Made by a program: the position numbers and the translations under genes. From positions 1-56,218 of the forward strand of contig JAQYVY010000023.1 in assembly GCA_030145195.1 (NCBI GenBank): DNA of 56,218 nt, read 5' to 3'. Below, in pieces: positions 39,091 through 48,609 of this stretch. This stretch comes from Desulfuromonadales bacterium. Its GTDB lineage: Bacteria; Desulfobacterota; Desulfuromonadia; Desulfuromonadales; BM103. Below the pieces are notes generated by a model, which was not told where the DNA came from, did not search any database, and was given only the letters and a program-made list of their open reading frames with translations. The number at the start of each line of letters is the position of its first letter. The stretch's first letter is position 1.

Positions 39091-40695
39091 ATGACAGCTC
39101 TATTAGCAAATTCCGTTTTTCTGCTATTTGCAATCATCATTCTTGGTGAGGGCCTTGGCCGCATTCGGATCAAGTCTTTTTCGTTCGGCTCTGCGGCGAT
39201 CATTTTTGTTGCCATGGCTTTTGGTCACTTCGGCTATATGTTGCCGTCCGAATTCCAGACTCTCGGGCTGGTGCTTTTCATCTATTCCGTTGCAGTGACT
39301 GCTGGGCCGGGGTTTTTCACGTCATTTAAAAAGCAGGGGATCAGCCTCGCGATCGGAGCTTTAATCATTATCGCCGTTGCTGGTTTGATGACGGTATTGT
39401 GTTGCTGGTTGTTTAATTTTGATGCTTCTACCGGAGCAGGTTTGTTTGCTGGGGCTTTGACCAGCTCCCCCGGGCTCGCGGTTGCCGTTGAGGCTGTGGA
39501 AGGCAATGCCGCAGCCGCCTACGGTGTCACCTACGCCGGTGGCATCATCAGTGTGATTGTTTTTGTAAACCTCCTGCCCAAGCTCCTGCGCGTCAACGTC
39601 AAGCATGAAGAGCTGAGCATTGACAAGGAGAGAACCGAGAACGATCCCCCCTTCACCTTTCACCATGTCGAGGTGACCAACGCCAACCTGTTCGGCAAAA
39701 AAATCATTGATCTAAAGCTCAAAGAGATCGCACCTGTGGTCCTCACCCGTCTTCTTCGGAAAGATGCGAAGGAGCCTATCCTGGTGACCGGTGAAACCAT
39801 CCTTTGTGAAGGCGATAAGCTCCGGATTGCAGGTCGCGAAAATGATTTGGCACGAATAGAACTCTTTTTAGGTAAACCCATTGACGGCGAAATCGCCTTC
39901 AACAAAGTGCTGACTAAAAAAAGCATCATTGTTTCCAAGCAAAGCGCAGCAGGTCACACTTTGGGTTTTCTCAACTTGAGAGAAACTTTTGGAGTCCAGG
40001 CGACGCGTATTACGAGAAACGAGATTGATCTCCCCGCATCGGCAACCATCAAACTCCATCTTGGTGATATCCTTCATGTCGTTGGTGAAGAAGATGCCTT
40101 GAAAAACGTAAGCAGGATTCTTGGAAATGATGTGAAGCAAACCTATAAGGTTAGTCTTCTCCCAATCCTGATCGGGCTGGTCGCTGGGTTTATCCTCGGG
40201 CAGATCCCCTTGAATCTCCCCTTACTCGGTCAATTCTCTCTGGGCATCACCGGCGGGGTTTTGGTTTCAGGGCTGATCCTCGGTTATCTCTATAAAACCG
40301 GTCCCTTTATCTGGGAAATGCCAACCACCGCCAATTCATTTTTAAGAGAGCTTGGCCTTATGTTTTTTTTGGCGACGGTTGGAACCAAGACTGGTGCCAC
40401 GATCATTGATACCGTGGCATCTCAAGGCGCAGAACTTATTGTGGCGGGACTTCTCGTGACTTTAACGCCAATGCTTGCCTGCGTTGTCATGTGCAAGTAT
40501 GTCCTGAAGATCTCTTTTCTGCGGATGCTCGGTGTTTTGACCGGCGGCATGACAAGCACACCTGGGCTTGCGGCCATAAGCTCATACACCAATTCATTTT
40601 ACCCCTCTTCAGCATACGCAACGGTTTATCCGGTTGGGCTGATCGGGATGATTCTGGGCACCAAAGTTCTCGTCTACTTTTTGTCCATCATGTAA
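39091..40695 (+). CDS. AspT/YidE-type transporter with RCK_C (TrkA-C) domains
   Basis: 534 residues from the ATG at 39091, chosen because GGAGG lies four bases upstream. Two membrane halves (about 1-165 and 360-534), each with five or so segments and the repeated GxxTSSPGLA / GGMTSTPGLA motif, flank two cytoplasmic TrkA-C domains (about 190-350). This is the architecture of the aspartate:alanine exchanger family (PF06826 repeats). The substrate is unknown; an organic acid or amino acid is likely. It lies between hipA and the right-hand tRNA-like copy, so it may have come in with the island. Confidence 0.88.
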   Translation: MTALLANSVFLLFAIIILGEGLGRIRIKSFSFGSAAIIFVAMAFGHFGYMLPSEFQTLGLVLFIYSVAVTAGPGFFTSFKKQGISLAIGALIIIAVAGLMTVLCCWLFNFDASTGAGLFAGALTSSPGLAVAVEAVEGNAAAAYGVTYAGGIISVIVFVNLLPKLLRVNVKHEELSIDKERTENDPPFTFHHVEVTNANLFGKKIIDLKLKEIAPVVLTRLLRKDAKEPILVTGETILCEGDKLRIAGRENDLARIELFLGKPIDGEIAFNKVLTKKSIIVSKQSAAGHTLGFLNLRETFGVQATRITRNEIDLPASATIKLHLGDILHVVGEEDALKNVSRILGNDVKQTYKVSLLPILIGLVAGFILGQIPLNLPLLGQFSLGITGGVLVSGLILGYLYKTGPFIWEMPTTANSFLRELGLMFFLATVGTKTGATIIDTVASQGAELIVAGLLVTLTPMLACVVMCKYVLKISFLRMLGVLTGGMTSTPGLAAISSYTNSFYPSSAYATVYPVGLIGMILGTKVLVYFLSIM

Positions 40696-40733
40696 ACAAC
40701 GCCCCACCCGGTGGTCAGAGACCAAGGAAAAAC

Positions 40734-40907
40734 ATGAACGAATACAAACTTACTTTCACCGTCACTATCAAGGATCAGGACGACCCTGCCGCCAGGAAAC
40801 AGGCAAAAGATATCATGGCGGCCGTCGGTGAGGTCGTGTCGGGTGCTGAGGTGAAGTTGCAACAGGTATACATGGATAGACCCCCACGCGGTGTCCGCAT
40901 GGCCTGA
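40734..40907 (+). CDS. 57-aa hypothetical protein downstream of the transporter
   Basis: AAGGA five bases before the ATG and 38 bases after the transporter stop suggest it is a real gene in the same message. It starts MNEYKLTFTVTIKDQDDPAA and reads as strand-helix-strand, a small alpha/beta protein with no membrane segment or cysteines. I do not recognise the family. A role with the transporter is a guess from position. Confidence 0.6.
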   Translation: MNEYKLTFTVTIKDQDDPAARKQAKDIMAAVGEVVSGAEVKLQQVYMDRPPRGVRMA

Positions 40908-40929
40908 GCAGAGCTATTTTAAACAATCA

Positions 40930-40962
40930 GCTTGTTGTTGGTTCGAGTCTAACTCGCGGAGC
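40930..40962 (+). repeat. imperfect copy of the tRNA-Asn 3' end (putative attR)
   Basis: 28 of 33 bases match 36447-36479, including GGTTCGAGT of the T arm and GGAGC at the end. The preceding bases (GAGCAG at 40907-40912) faintly follow the tRNA too, so it could be the relic of a displaced tRNA copy. The sequence to 41175 holds no gene. Confidence 0.55.
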
Positions 40963-41175
40963 GATAACGAATAGAGGGTTTTAAGGCTTTAGCTTTGAGC
41001 CCCTGCTTTTTTGGCTTTCACTGAGGGTGCCAAGATGGGTGCCGATGCAGGGTGTTGGTCTTGGCGCGAAGGACGAAGAATGCTCCAGCAGGGTTGAGGG
41101 CAAAGAGACGCATGCCGCAGGGAGAGGAAAAGGGTCAAGTCGATAAGACTCTGAAAGAAATTTCTACTCAGGAAA

Positions 41176-43059
41176 CTAAGGGGCTAGCGTTGCCGAAAAT
41201 GGTTGCAGCAGTCCCTCATAAACGGCGAATTCAACCAGCTCTTTGCCGGTTGCCTGAGACAGGCTTCCGGCAAAAATTTCTTTAGGGCTTAAACTGCCGT
41301 TGCTTTGCTGCAATAAACGCAGCATATCTTCGCCCAAAGACTCGCAAAAGACCTCATCGTCGCGGCGCATAAAAAGAGCGACAGAGCCGACCGGTCGGAA
41401 CATCTCGGCAAATTCTTCCAGTTGCATCCCCTCCATTTCCAATAGATCAAGAATTTCATAAGCGAAAGGAACCATCCGCAGTTTGCTCGGTCGTCGCCAG
41501 GGGGTCTCCCAAAAATCTACTTGGGTTGGGTCTGCCAGTTCCAGTGCTGGGAGCTCATCACCGAGCAACGTTTCAGCATAATGGAAATGATAACAGAGCA
41601 AGTCGAGAAAAATGCTGATCAGATGGGCCTGACCCGCTTGTTTGAGACGTTCGGACAGGAACCCTTGGAGCATTCGGTAGGCATCATCGGCCTGCCAATT
41701 CCCAGCGAGCATCAGGCTGGCGTCGTCGATGTCAGGCTGTTGTTTCGCCCAGACAAAGAAGTCCTCAAGCAGTTTGCTCGGTTGCGTATTCAGAGCCTGA
41801 AGGATGGCCGGGAAGAAGGCGACGGCTCGACCGATATTATAGAAAATGTCGACTGCTGCCGCCAGCTTTCGGCAATGTTCCAGCTCCTCAGCGGTCCAAT
41901 TGTCCGAAGAAAGCATTTCGTAGGGGGGTTCCTGCTGAGCCTTGATGCCGTAACGAGCGCTCTGTTGAGCAAGGCGGGTGCCCGGGAGAACGGCCAATGG
42001 GAAAATATGGAGATGATTCGGCGAAAAACTAAGCGCGGCATCGACGCTGGCGCGGAAACCGGCATAGTTGTCTTTGGGTAGACCGTAAATCAGGTCAAAT
42101 CCGTAGATAATTCCTTCCGTTTCGAGCAGATGAATTTTTTCGACGAAGCTGTCGAGGGCCAGTGGCCGTCGAATCGCCTTAAGGACCTGTTCATGAATCG
42201 ATTGCAGGCCGAGTTGCAATGAACAGCTCAACTGGCTCAATAGGCTGACGGTGTGCCGATCAAGAAAATCCGCCTTGGCTTCGAGGTGATAATGAATGTT
42301 CGGCGCTTTTTCAAGCAGTAATTCAAGTAGGTTGATGCCGCGTTCTGGTGGATAATTGAAGGTGGCGTCGAGAACCCAGACTTGACTGACTCCAGATTGT
42401 ACAAACAGCTCAAGCTCGGCCGACAGTCGTTCTCGGTCGATGGTGCGGACTCCAGGGTAGCCGCGGGCGTCGAAACAGTAGTCGCAGGAAAAAGCACAGC
42501 CGCGGGCAACTTCCCAGAGGACGCCGCTTGATTCTTTCGGTACCAAGGTGCCGGAGAGCCAGGGCGACGGCAGGTTGTTCAGCTCGTGCTGGAGACAGGG
42601 CGTGCCGATAACAGGTCCGTCTGCCGTGAATTGGGTGACACCCGGCAGAGGCTGAACTGCGGCTCCAGTCGCCAAAGCCGTAAGCAGTCTGGCGAGAGAC
42701 TCTTCTCCTTCGCCGTGGATGAGGGCCGCCCATGGTGCTGCTGTTTGCAGCTCAGTCGGATTGCCAGTGGCTTCTGGTCCTCCGGCGATCAAATACAAGT
42801 CGGGCTGCAATCGATGCAGTTGGTTGGCTAAAGTAATGATGCGCTGACGGTTCCAGACATAGACCGGAAAAGCCACAACCTGCGGTTTGGTTTCAAGGAT
42901 GGTTGTTAGAATTGTCTGATCCGATTGTTCCGGGAAGAGGTCCAGCAGCAGAGTGTTTTCACGCAATGACAGTGGTAACGCGGCTTTCAGACATCCGGCT
43001 GCCAGAGAAATGGCTTGTACGGAACGGCGGACATGGAGTGTTGGAAATACGATTTTCAT
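41176..43059 (-). CDS. B12-binding domain radical SAM protein with DUF4080-like C-terminus
   Basis: 627 residues from the ATG at 43059, chosen for GGTGAG six bases upstream and the natural first strand MKIVFPTLHVRRS. Residues 1-140 are a cobalamin-binding Rossmann fold (VVAFPVYVWNRQRI, YLIAGGPEATGNP). The radical SAM core starts at about 185 with C-AFS-C-DY-C, the 4Fe-4S ligands, and continues with GLQSIHEQVLKAIRRPL. The last 200 residues form an all-helical domain like DUF4080. Such enzymes often methylate or rearrange unactivated carbons; the substrate here is unknown. It is an isolated gene. Confidence 0.88.
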   Translation of the reverse strand: MKIVFPTLHVRRSVQAISLAAGCLKAALPLSLRENTLLLDLFPEQSDQTILTTILETKPQVVAFPVYVWNRQRIITLANQLHRLQPDLYLIAGGPEATGNPTELQTAAPWAALIHGEGEESLARLLTALATGAAVQPLPGVTQFTADGPVIGTPCLQHELNNLPSPWLSGTLVPKESSGVLWEVARGCAFSCDYCFDARGYPGVRTIDRERLSAELELFVQSGVSQVWVLDATFNYPPERGINLLELLLEKAPNIHYHLEAKADFLDRHTVSLLSQLSCSLQLGLQSIHEQVLKAIRRPLALDSFVEKIHLLETEGIIYGFDLIYGLPKDNYAGFRASVDAALSFSPNHLHIFPLAVLPGTRLAQQSARYGIKAQQEPPYEMLSSDNWTAEELEHCRKLAAAVDIFYNIGRAVAFFPAILQALNTQPSKLLEDFFVWAKQQPDIDDASLMLAGNWQADDAYRMLQGFLSERLKQAGQAHLISIFLDLLCYHFHYAETLLGDELPALELADPTQVDFWETPWRRPSKLRMVPFAYEILDLLEMEGMQLEEFAEMFRPVGSVALFMRRDDEVFCESLGEDMLRLLQQSNGSLSPKEIFAGSLSQATGKELVEFAVYEGLLQPFSATLAP

Positions 43060-43350
43060 AGGCTCACCACCGTTCGTCATTTTGAATCCGTGAGAAGTGG
43101 CGAACAAACCTTGAAACCTCAGTTGAAGCTAGAAAGTCTGCACAACTTCTTGATGCGCCAAGAAAACTTCTCATCATCATTATGCTGCACATTTTTTTCG
43201 CGCACAAATTCGGTTTCCAAGTTGAAGGGTCTCAGTGCTTGGTCGTTTACCCGTCTGCATAATCCTTCCTCAGCCACAACGACTTGCACTCTTTATGCTA
43301 TTAATAATTAACGGATTCAGGATTAAGTTTACCGGTTCAATCCCGGCACG
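43060..43350 (-). other. spacer between the lipase and radical SAM genes, possible 26-aa ORF
   Basis: On the minus strand an ATG at 43260 with GAGGAAGG upstream opens a 26-codon frame to 43180; its composition gives no family hint. AT-rich sequence at 43285-43315 may be a promoter. Nothing else seen. Confidence 0.3.
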
Positions 43351-44490
43351 TCAATTGTTTGAAAAATGAAGTGCGTCTGTTGGTATCCCTTTGTCGAGAT
43401 GTTTGGCGGTGGTTTGAATCCCGTGTTTGTTGAAAAGGTTTTCCAGCTCCGGGTAATTGTTACGCAAGTTAGACGTGGTTAAGTGAAAGCCATGATGCAT
43501 GACGTGCGACCGTGCTGCAATTGTCATGGGACCCTGTAAGAAAAAGAGGGCTTCGTCACCGCCCGGTTCCAGTAGCAGGATGTCAACCTCGGGATGTTTC
43601 AGATGATAGTAGTCGAGCGCAAGACGAAACTTTTCCTGGGTGTCGATGCGCTGTGACTGCTCCCAGGCAAACAGAATGCCGAGTTCATCCACTTGTGAAC
43701 ACTTGCCGTGGGACAGTGAGGGCAGGCAGCTGGTTTCCGGGTCGTTGCGGAATGGCGTTCGAGGATTGACCAGAACAATCAGCTTGGCACCGTTCTCAAT
43801 AGCGATATCGATATGAGAGACAAGTCCGGAAGAGCCGTCGATATAAGCCTTGCTGCCGATTCGGTAAGGCTCGAAGAAGAACGGGATTGCGCAGGATGCG
43901 GTGATTGCCTGACAAATGTGCAGATTTCGGTGCTCGGGGGAGCCAAAAACAACGCGGTCGCCTAAATCGAGATCATAGGCAGGGATGAAGAGCTCGCAAT
44001 GCAGAAGGTTGAAGTCATCACAGAGTCGCTCATTGTGAAAAGCAGTGCAGAGGTAAGATTGTAGCGGGGTCAGGGAAAAGAGCCCGGCAGGAAAGTGTTC
44101 ATGCATAAGGTGAGGCAGGTCGTGAAGGTTGAACGACCAGTTGTTCCGGCGGTAGTTGCGATAGATGTTAAACAGATTGCCGGGAAGCTTAAGCGCGGAG
44201 CGGAGGCCGGTTCGCCAGTCAACGCGATAAATATCTCTGCGCCGCCAGTTGAAGACAGTCCGTTCATTCCGCGCGATGGTTCGGAATAAACCCGAAGGTT
44301 CAATGCGGTTGGCAATCAGGGTTGCAATGATGGAGCCGGAGCTGATGCCGATATAGGTGTCGAAGCGTCGTGAGGAAAAGCCTGGGCAGAACAGTCGATC
44401 GAGAGCCGACAGACAGCCGATCTCATACGCGGCGCCCATAATGCCACCGCCCGCCAGGATTAGCGCTGTTTTGCTGCGTTTCTCAGCCAT
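43351..44490 (-). CDS. patatin-like phospholipase family protein
   Basis: 379 residues. The oxyanion-hole loop GGGIMGAAYE (14-23), nucleophile elbow GISSGS (Ser50 within G-x-S-x-G) and YIDGSSG with the catalytic Asp of the Ser-Asp dyad are all present. Patatin-like enzymes cleave acyl esters of phospholipids; targets here are unknown. No signal peptide is evident. I chose the ATG at 44490, seven bases after the upstream stop, over a GTG at 44511 that overlaps that gene. It is likely co-transcribed with the MXAN_5187-type gene. Confidence 0.9.
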   Translation of the reverse strand: MAEKRSKTALILAGGGIMGAAYEIGCLSALDRLFCPGFSSRRFDTYIGISSGSIIATLIANRIEPSGLFRTIARNERTVFNWRRRDIYRVDWRTGLRSALKLPGNLFNIYRNYRRNNWSFNLHDLPHLMHEHFPAGLFSLTPLQSYLCTAFHNERLCDDFNLLHCELFIPAYDLDLGDRVVFGSPEHRNLHICQAITASCAIPFFFEPYRIGSKAYIDGSSGLVSHIDIAIENGAKLIVLVNPRTPFRNDPETSCLPSLSHGKCSQVDELGILFAWEQSQRIDTQEKFRLALDYYHLKHPEVDILLLEPGGDEALFFLQGPMTIAARSHVMHHGFHLTTSNLRNNYPELENLFNKHGIQTTAKHLDKGIPTDALHFSNN

Positions 44491-44497
44491 AGTCTTG

Positions 44498-45049
44498 TCA
44501 GCTTTTGGCACGCACTTTAATTTTAGGCTTGCCCGCTTCAGTGACGACGATGAACTCGACCTTTTTATCGCCGAAACGTTTTTTGATGACCTCTGCCTGT
44601 TTCGCCAGGAAGTTTGCCACCTGTTCCTTGTTGGGTGGCCTCAACTCACAGCTCTTGTGAGCGTTGACCAGTTCGTCATAAAGACTGTCGAGATGGTTTT
44701 TTGGTTTGACGGTTACCACGGCTTTTTGGCCGAGTTGCTCACTGGCGCGGCGCTGGATGCGCGAGGTGTGTCTTTCGTAGCGGCCTTCGTCAATCAGGCG
44801 CAGAATACGATCCCAGTAAGTGGCGTAGCTGTTAAAGCGGCTGGTGAGGCTTTGCAAGCGAAAGCGCAGATCGGTTTGTGGAATGTAGAGGGTCACCATC
44901 TTGCGCACGCGCACTGTGAGCTTTTGTCGATGTTGCTCGGGGGAGCGTTTCTCAATGCCCAGAAAATACTGTTCGTAGGCAATTTCCAGACTTTTAATGT
45001 CATTCTCGATCTGATTCAGAAGCTCAGTAACTTGTCCGCGACTACCCAT
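44498..45049 (-). CDS. MXAN_5187 C-terminal-domain-like protein
   Basis: 183 residues from ATG 45049. It is a helical, basic protein: LLNQIENDIKSLEIAYEQYFLGIEKRSP and LRFRLQSLTSRFNSYATYWDRIL match my memory of a domain named after Myxococcus MXAN_5187, found in delta-type bacteria. The tail is Lys-rich (KPKIKVRAKS). Function is unknown; RNA or nucleoid binding is a loose guess from charge. GAGG lies about 14 bases before the ATG; a GTG four codons earlier is an alternative. It overlaps nothing and leads into the lipase gene. Confidence 0.7.
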   Translation of the reverse strand: MGSRGQVTELLNQIENDIKSLEIAYEQYFLGIEKRSPEQHRQKLTVRVRKMVTLYIPQTDLRFRLQSLTSRFNSYATYWDRILRLIDEGRYERHTSRIQRRASEQLGQKAVVTVKPKNHLDSLYDELVNAHKSCELRPPNKEQVANFLAKQAEVIKKRFGDKKVEFIVVTEAGKPKIKVRAKS

Positions 45050-45167
45050 GCTCTTGTTCACCCTCAACTGAGATCTGAATTGATAAATACCAGCAGGCAA
45101 AGACTTACAGACTGAACAGGCGTATCCTGAAGCAAAGCCTTTATTAATATACTGGAGCTTTTGATAG

Positions 45168-45257
45168 ATGGCAAAGAGAAAGCTTGTTCCTCACGGATCG
45201 ATGTTGACCTTTAGCGATCATTCCGAAATAATACCACGCTCAGCTTTGGAGGAATGA
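45168..45257 (+). CDS. possible 29-aa leader ORF upstream of glmU
   Basis: ATG at 45168 with GGAG about ten bases upstream opens a frame that begins MAKRKLVPHG and ends at a TGA (45255-45257) two bases before the glmU ATG. The glmU ribosome-binding site GGAGGA is the last two codons of this frame, so its translation would directly affect glmU initiation. Unproven; no family known. Confidence 0.35.
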   Translation: MAKRKLVPHGSMLTFSDHSEIIPRSALEE

Positions 45258-45259
45258 AA

Positions 45260-46657
45260 ATGCCGAAATTATTATCAGCGGTTATTCTGGCTGCGGGCCA
45301 GGGAACTCGGATGAAGTCAACTCTGCCGAAGGTTCTGCATCCCGTGGCGGGGCAGTCGATGTTGTCGCATGTGGTTGCGGTCGCGAGATTGGTCGGTGCC
45401 GATCCCGTGGTGCCGGTCATCGGCCATGGTGCCGAGCGGGTTCGCGAAGTTTTGTCCGACGAGAGGTTATGTTTCGCCCTGCAAGCCGAACAGTTGGGGA
45501 CGGGGCATGCTCTACAATGCGCGGAAGCCTCTTTAGAGGGGTTCTCGGGTGACTTGTTACTGCTCTGTGGCGATGTGCCGCTGTTACGCGAAGTCACTCT
45601 GCGCCAGCTGTTGAATCATCATCGCGAAACCGAGGCAGCGATTACGATCCTGACGGCACAGATGGACGATCCGACCGGTTATGGGCGAATTATTCGCGGA
45701 CCGGCAGGTGTTGAGCGGATTGTCGAGGAAAAAGACGCCTCGCCAGAGGAACGTAGGGTTAATGAAATCAATACCGGAATTTATCTTTTTAAGGCACCAG
45801 AGGTTTTTGCTTTTCTGTGCCAGTTGGATAATCTCAATGTGCAGGGTGAATACTATCTCACTGATGTGGTGGCGGCGGCGCGCTGGTCTGGAGAGCGGGT
45901 CGAGGCTTTGCTGGTAGAGCAGGCGGAGGAAGCCATGGGGATTAATGATCGGGTGCAATTGGCCCGCGCCGGGGTCGTGATGCAGCAGCGCATTAACGAA
46001 GCCCATCAACGGGCCGGGGTGACTCTGGTTGATCCCGCTACGATTTATATCGCTCCCGAGGTCACGATCGGCACGGATACCCTGATTCATCCAGGCGTTC
46101 ACCTGCGTGGGCAAACGGTCGTCGGCAGCGGCTGCGAGCTTGAGCCGGGCGTTGTGATCACCGATTGCCACATTGGTGATCAGGTGCATATCAAGCCGGG
46201 CTCAGTCCTGGCCGAGTCGAAGATTGGCAACTCCTGTGCGATCGGACCGATGGCACATCTGCGACCGGGTACGGTGCTGGCAGGGCACAACAAAATTGGT
46301 AATTTCGTTGAAACCAAAAAAGCCGAGATCGGCGAGAAGTCTCAAGCCAGTCACCTGACCTATATTGGTGATGCGGTTCTGGGCAAGAATGTCAACCTCG
46401 GTTGCGGTACCATTACCTGCAACTACGATGGTGTTAATAAGTACCAAACCATCATTGAAGACGATGTTTTTGTTGGTAGTGACACTCAGTTTGTCGCGCC
46501 GGTGACAATTGGCCGTGGCAGTCTGATCGGTGCCGGTTCGACCATTACCAAGGATGTCCCTGCCGATGCTTTGGCGCTGACCCGGGTAGAGCAGAAAATT
46601 ATTCCGGGATGGGCCGAACGTAATCGCAGCAAGCAGAAGCAGAAAAAAAACCAATAA
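45260..46657 (+). CDS. glmU: bifunctional UDP-GlcNAc pyrophosphorylase / GlcN-1-P acetyltransferase
   Basis: 465 residues, full length. The N-terminal uridylyltransferase has LAAGQGTRMKSTLPKVLHPV (the nucleotide loop), QAEQLGTGHAL and LCGDVPLL. From about 250 the left-handed beta-helix of hexapeptide repeats begins, with FVETKKAEIGEKSQASHLTYIGDA as the acetyltransferase active region. It makes UDP-GlcNAc for peptidoglycan and LPS. Two ATGs (45254, 45260) are possible; the second has correct spacing to GGAGGA. glmS follows 68 bases later. Confidence 0.96.
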   Translation: MPKLLSAVILAAGQGTRMKSTLPKVLHPVAGQSMLSHVVAVARLVGADPVVPVIGHGAERVREVLSDERLCFALQAEQLGTGHALQCAEASLEGFSGDLLLLCGDVPLLREVTLRQLLNHHRETEAAITILTAQMDDPTGYGRIIRGPAGVERIVEEKDASPEERRVNEINTGIYLFKAPEVFAFLCQLDNLNVQGEYYLTDVVAAARWSGERVEALLVEQAEEAMGINDRVQLARAGVVMQQRINEAHQRAGVTLVDPATIYIAPEVTIGTDTLIHPGVHLRGQTVVGSGCELEPGVVITDCHIGDQVHIKPGSVLAESKIGNSCAIGPMAHLRPGTVLAGHNKIGNFVETKKAEIGEKSQASHLTYIGDAVLGKNVNLGCGTITCNYDGVNKYQTIIEDDVFVGSDTQFVAPVTIGRGSLIGAGSTITKDVPADALALTRVEQKIIPGWAERNRSKQKQKKNQ

Positions 46658-46725
46658 CCTGATGTGCGCAAGCGATCACAAATTTATCGCTTATCGTTCA
46701 TCGCTTTAACTCTGAGGTTTAGCGT

Positions 46726-48555
46726 ATGTGTGGCATCGTTGGTTATATCGGCCCCCAGGAAGCAACCCCGATCGTTTTGGATGGCCTGCGGAAACTTGAA
46801 TACCGTGGTTATGATTCAGCTGGAATCGCGACGATTGATCAAGGACAGGTCAAAATCTGTCGCGCCGAAGGCAAGCTGATCAACCTGGAAAACTCCTTGC
46901 GTGACCGGCCTTTGACCGGTCAGCCCGGCATTGGTCATACCCGTTGGGCCACCCACGGCCGACCCTCAGAAATTAATGCCCACCCTCACAACGCCGGTGG
47001 TTTCGTGGTGGTGCACAACGGCATTATTGAAAACTACCTTGATCTCAAGACCAGCCTGCGCGGCCAGGGACATACTTTTAGTTCAGACACGGATACCGAG
47101 ATTATTGCCCATTTGGTTGAACAGCACTACAAGGAGTATGGCGACTTCGAGTCAGCCGTGCGGAAGGCTCTCGGTGACGTGCGCGGTGCCTATGCGGTAG
47201 CGATTCTCTGTGAAAAAGAGCCGGACAAGTTGATCGCCGCCAAGCAGGGCTCGCCACTGGTGGTCGGGCAAGGCCAAGGGGAATTTTTTGTCGCCTCCGA
47301 TATCCCGGCCATGCTGTCTCATACGCGGGAAATGATCTTTCTCGAAGACGGCGAAGTGGTGGTTTTTACCGCACAAACTATGGCGATCACCACCCTGGAC
47401 GGGACCCCGGTCGAGAAAACGCCCAAAACGATTACCTGGAGTCCGGTTATGGCCGAGAAAGACGGCTACCGGCACTTTATGCTCAAGGAAATCTATGAGC
47501 AACCTCGGGCGATAGCGGATACCATTGCCGGGCGGATTCGGGAAGATCATGGCGAAGTCTTTTTAGAAGATCTCAATTTCGACGATGCGGAGTTGCAGGA
47601 GCTCGATCGGATCTATATCGTTGCCTGCGGTACCTCCTGGCATGCCGCCCTGGTTGGAAAATTCATGATCGAGAAGCACGCCCGGATTCCGGTCGAAGTT
47701 GATATCGCCAGCGAGTTTCGTTACCGCGATCCGCTGGTCAACGAGCGTACCCTGACCGTGTTGATCAGTCAGAGCGGTGAGACCGCCGATACTCTGGCGG
47801 CGTTGCGGGAGACCCACGGCAAAGGGGGCAAGGTCCTTGCCATCTGCAACGTGGTTGAATCCTCGATCGCCCGTGAAAGTGAGGGGGTGATCTATACCCA
47901 CGCCGGGCCTGAAATCGGTGTGGCCTCGACCAAAGCTTTTACGACTCAGTTGATCGCTTTGTATCTCTTCACGCTGCATCTCGGGCGGGTCCGCGGTGTT
48001 CTTAATGATACGGTTCGTCGGCAGATGTTGGATGAACTAGTTAGCCTGCCGCGCAAGGTTGAGACCTGTCTGGAGTTAGATCCTGCGATCGAGCAGGTCG
48101 CTCAAAGCCTGATGCATGTGCAGGATTTCCTCTATCTGGGTCGCGGCAACCAATACCCGATCGCCCTGGAGGGAGCGCTCAAGCTCAAGGAGATCTCCTA
48201 CATCCATGCCGAGGGTTATCCCGCTGGCGAAATGAAGCATGGTCCGATCGCCCTGATTGATGAGCAACTGCCGGTGGTGGTGATTGCGCCGCACAATGAA
48301 ACGTTTGACAAGGTCGCGGCAAATATGGAAGAGGTTCAGGCGCGTGGCGGCCGCGTAGTGGCGGTGACGGACCAGGCGGCGACCGGGCTGGCCGACCGCG
48401 CAGAAACCGTGCTGGTGGTTCCGCAGACGGTCGATGATCTGATGCCGGTTCTGACTTCAATTCCTCTTCAACTCTTGGCCTATCACATCGCAGTGCTTAA
48501 GGGCACGGATGTCGATCAACCGAGGAACCTGGCGAAGAGTGTGACGGTAGAGTAG
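46726..48555 (+). CDS. glmS: glutamine:fructose-6-phosphate aminotransferase (isomerizing)
   Basis: 609 residues. Cys2 is the glutaminase nucleophile (MCGIVGYIG); RWATHG and HNGIIENY belong to the glutaminase domain. Two SIS isomerase domains follow, with [13 protein letters not shown] and [12 protein letters not shown], and the tail ends KSVTVE. It makes glucosamine-6-phosphate, feeding GlmM and GlmU. glmM is not in the window. GAGG lies nine bases before the ATG; no ribozyme-like leader fits in the 68-base gap. Confidence 0.97.
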   Translation: MCGIVGYIGPQEATPIVLDGLRKLEYRGYDSAGIATIDQGQVKICRAEGKLINLENSLRDRPLTGQPGIGHTRWATHGRPSEINAHPHNAGGFVVVHNGIIENYLDLKTSLRGQGHTFSSDTDTEIIAHLVEQHYKEYGDFESAVRKALGDVRGAYAVAILCEKEPDKLIAAKQGSPLVVGQGQGEFFVASDIPAMLSHTREMIFLEDGEVVVFTAQTMAITTLDGTPVEKTPKTITWSPVMAEKDGYRHFMLKEIYEQPRAIADTIAGRIREDHGEVFLEDLNFDDAELQELDRIYIVACGTSWHAALVGKFMIEKHARIPVEVDIASEFRYRDPLVNERTLTVLISQSGETADTLAALRETHGKGGKVLAICNVVESSIARESEGVIYTHAGPEIGVASTKAFTTQLIALYLFTLHLGRVRGVLNDTVRRQMLDELVSLPRKVETCLELDPAIEQVAQSLMHVQDFLYLGRGNQYPIALEGALKLKEISYIHAEGYPAGEMKHGPIALIDEQLPVVVIAPHNETFDKVAANMEEVQARGGRVVAVTDQAATGLADRAETVLVVPQTVDDLMPVLTSIPLQLLAYHIAVLKGTDVDQPRNLAKSVTVE

Positions 48556-48575
48556 GCTTTCCATCGCCTGTTTGT

Positions 48576-48609
48576 GCAAGGACGTTGTTTGTGTCAGCGA
48601 CGTCCTTGC
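48576..48609 (+). terminator. probable terminator hairpin after glmS
   Basis: Perfect 10-bp stem GCAAGGACGT / ACGTCCTTGC with a 14-base loop; no T run directly after, so termination efficiency is uncertain. Confidence 0.5.

Larger units (their letters stand above)
36447..40962. mobile_element. probable small genomic island integrated at tRNA-Asn
   Basis: The 33 bases from 36447 to 36479 (tRNA-Asn 3' end) match 40930-40962 at 28 of 33 positions without gaps, a typical sign of site-specific integration at a tRNA. The enclosed DNA carries hipB, hipA, a transporter and a 57-aa gene plus a 600-base gene-free stretch. No integrase or transposase is visible, so the island is either decayed or was mobilised in trans. 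Five mismatches argue for an old event or for a degenerate tRNA copy. Confidence 0.5.

Noticed and set aside
46658-46725. glmS ribozyme in front of glmS
   Set aside because: The gap is only 68 bases and shows none of the ribozyme core; that ribozyme is typical of Gram-positive bacteria.
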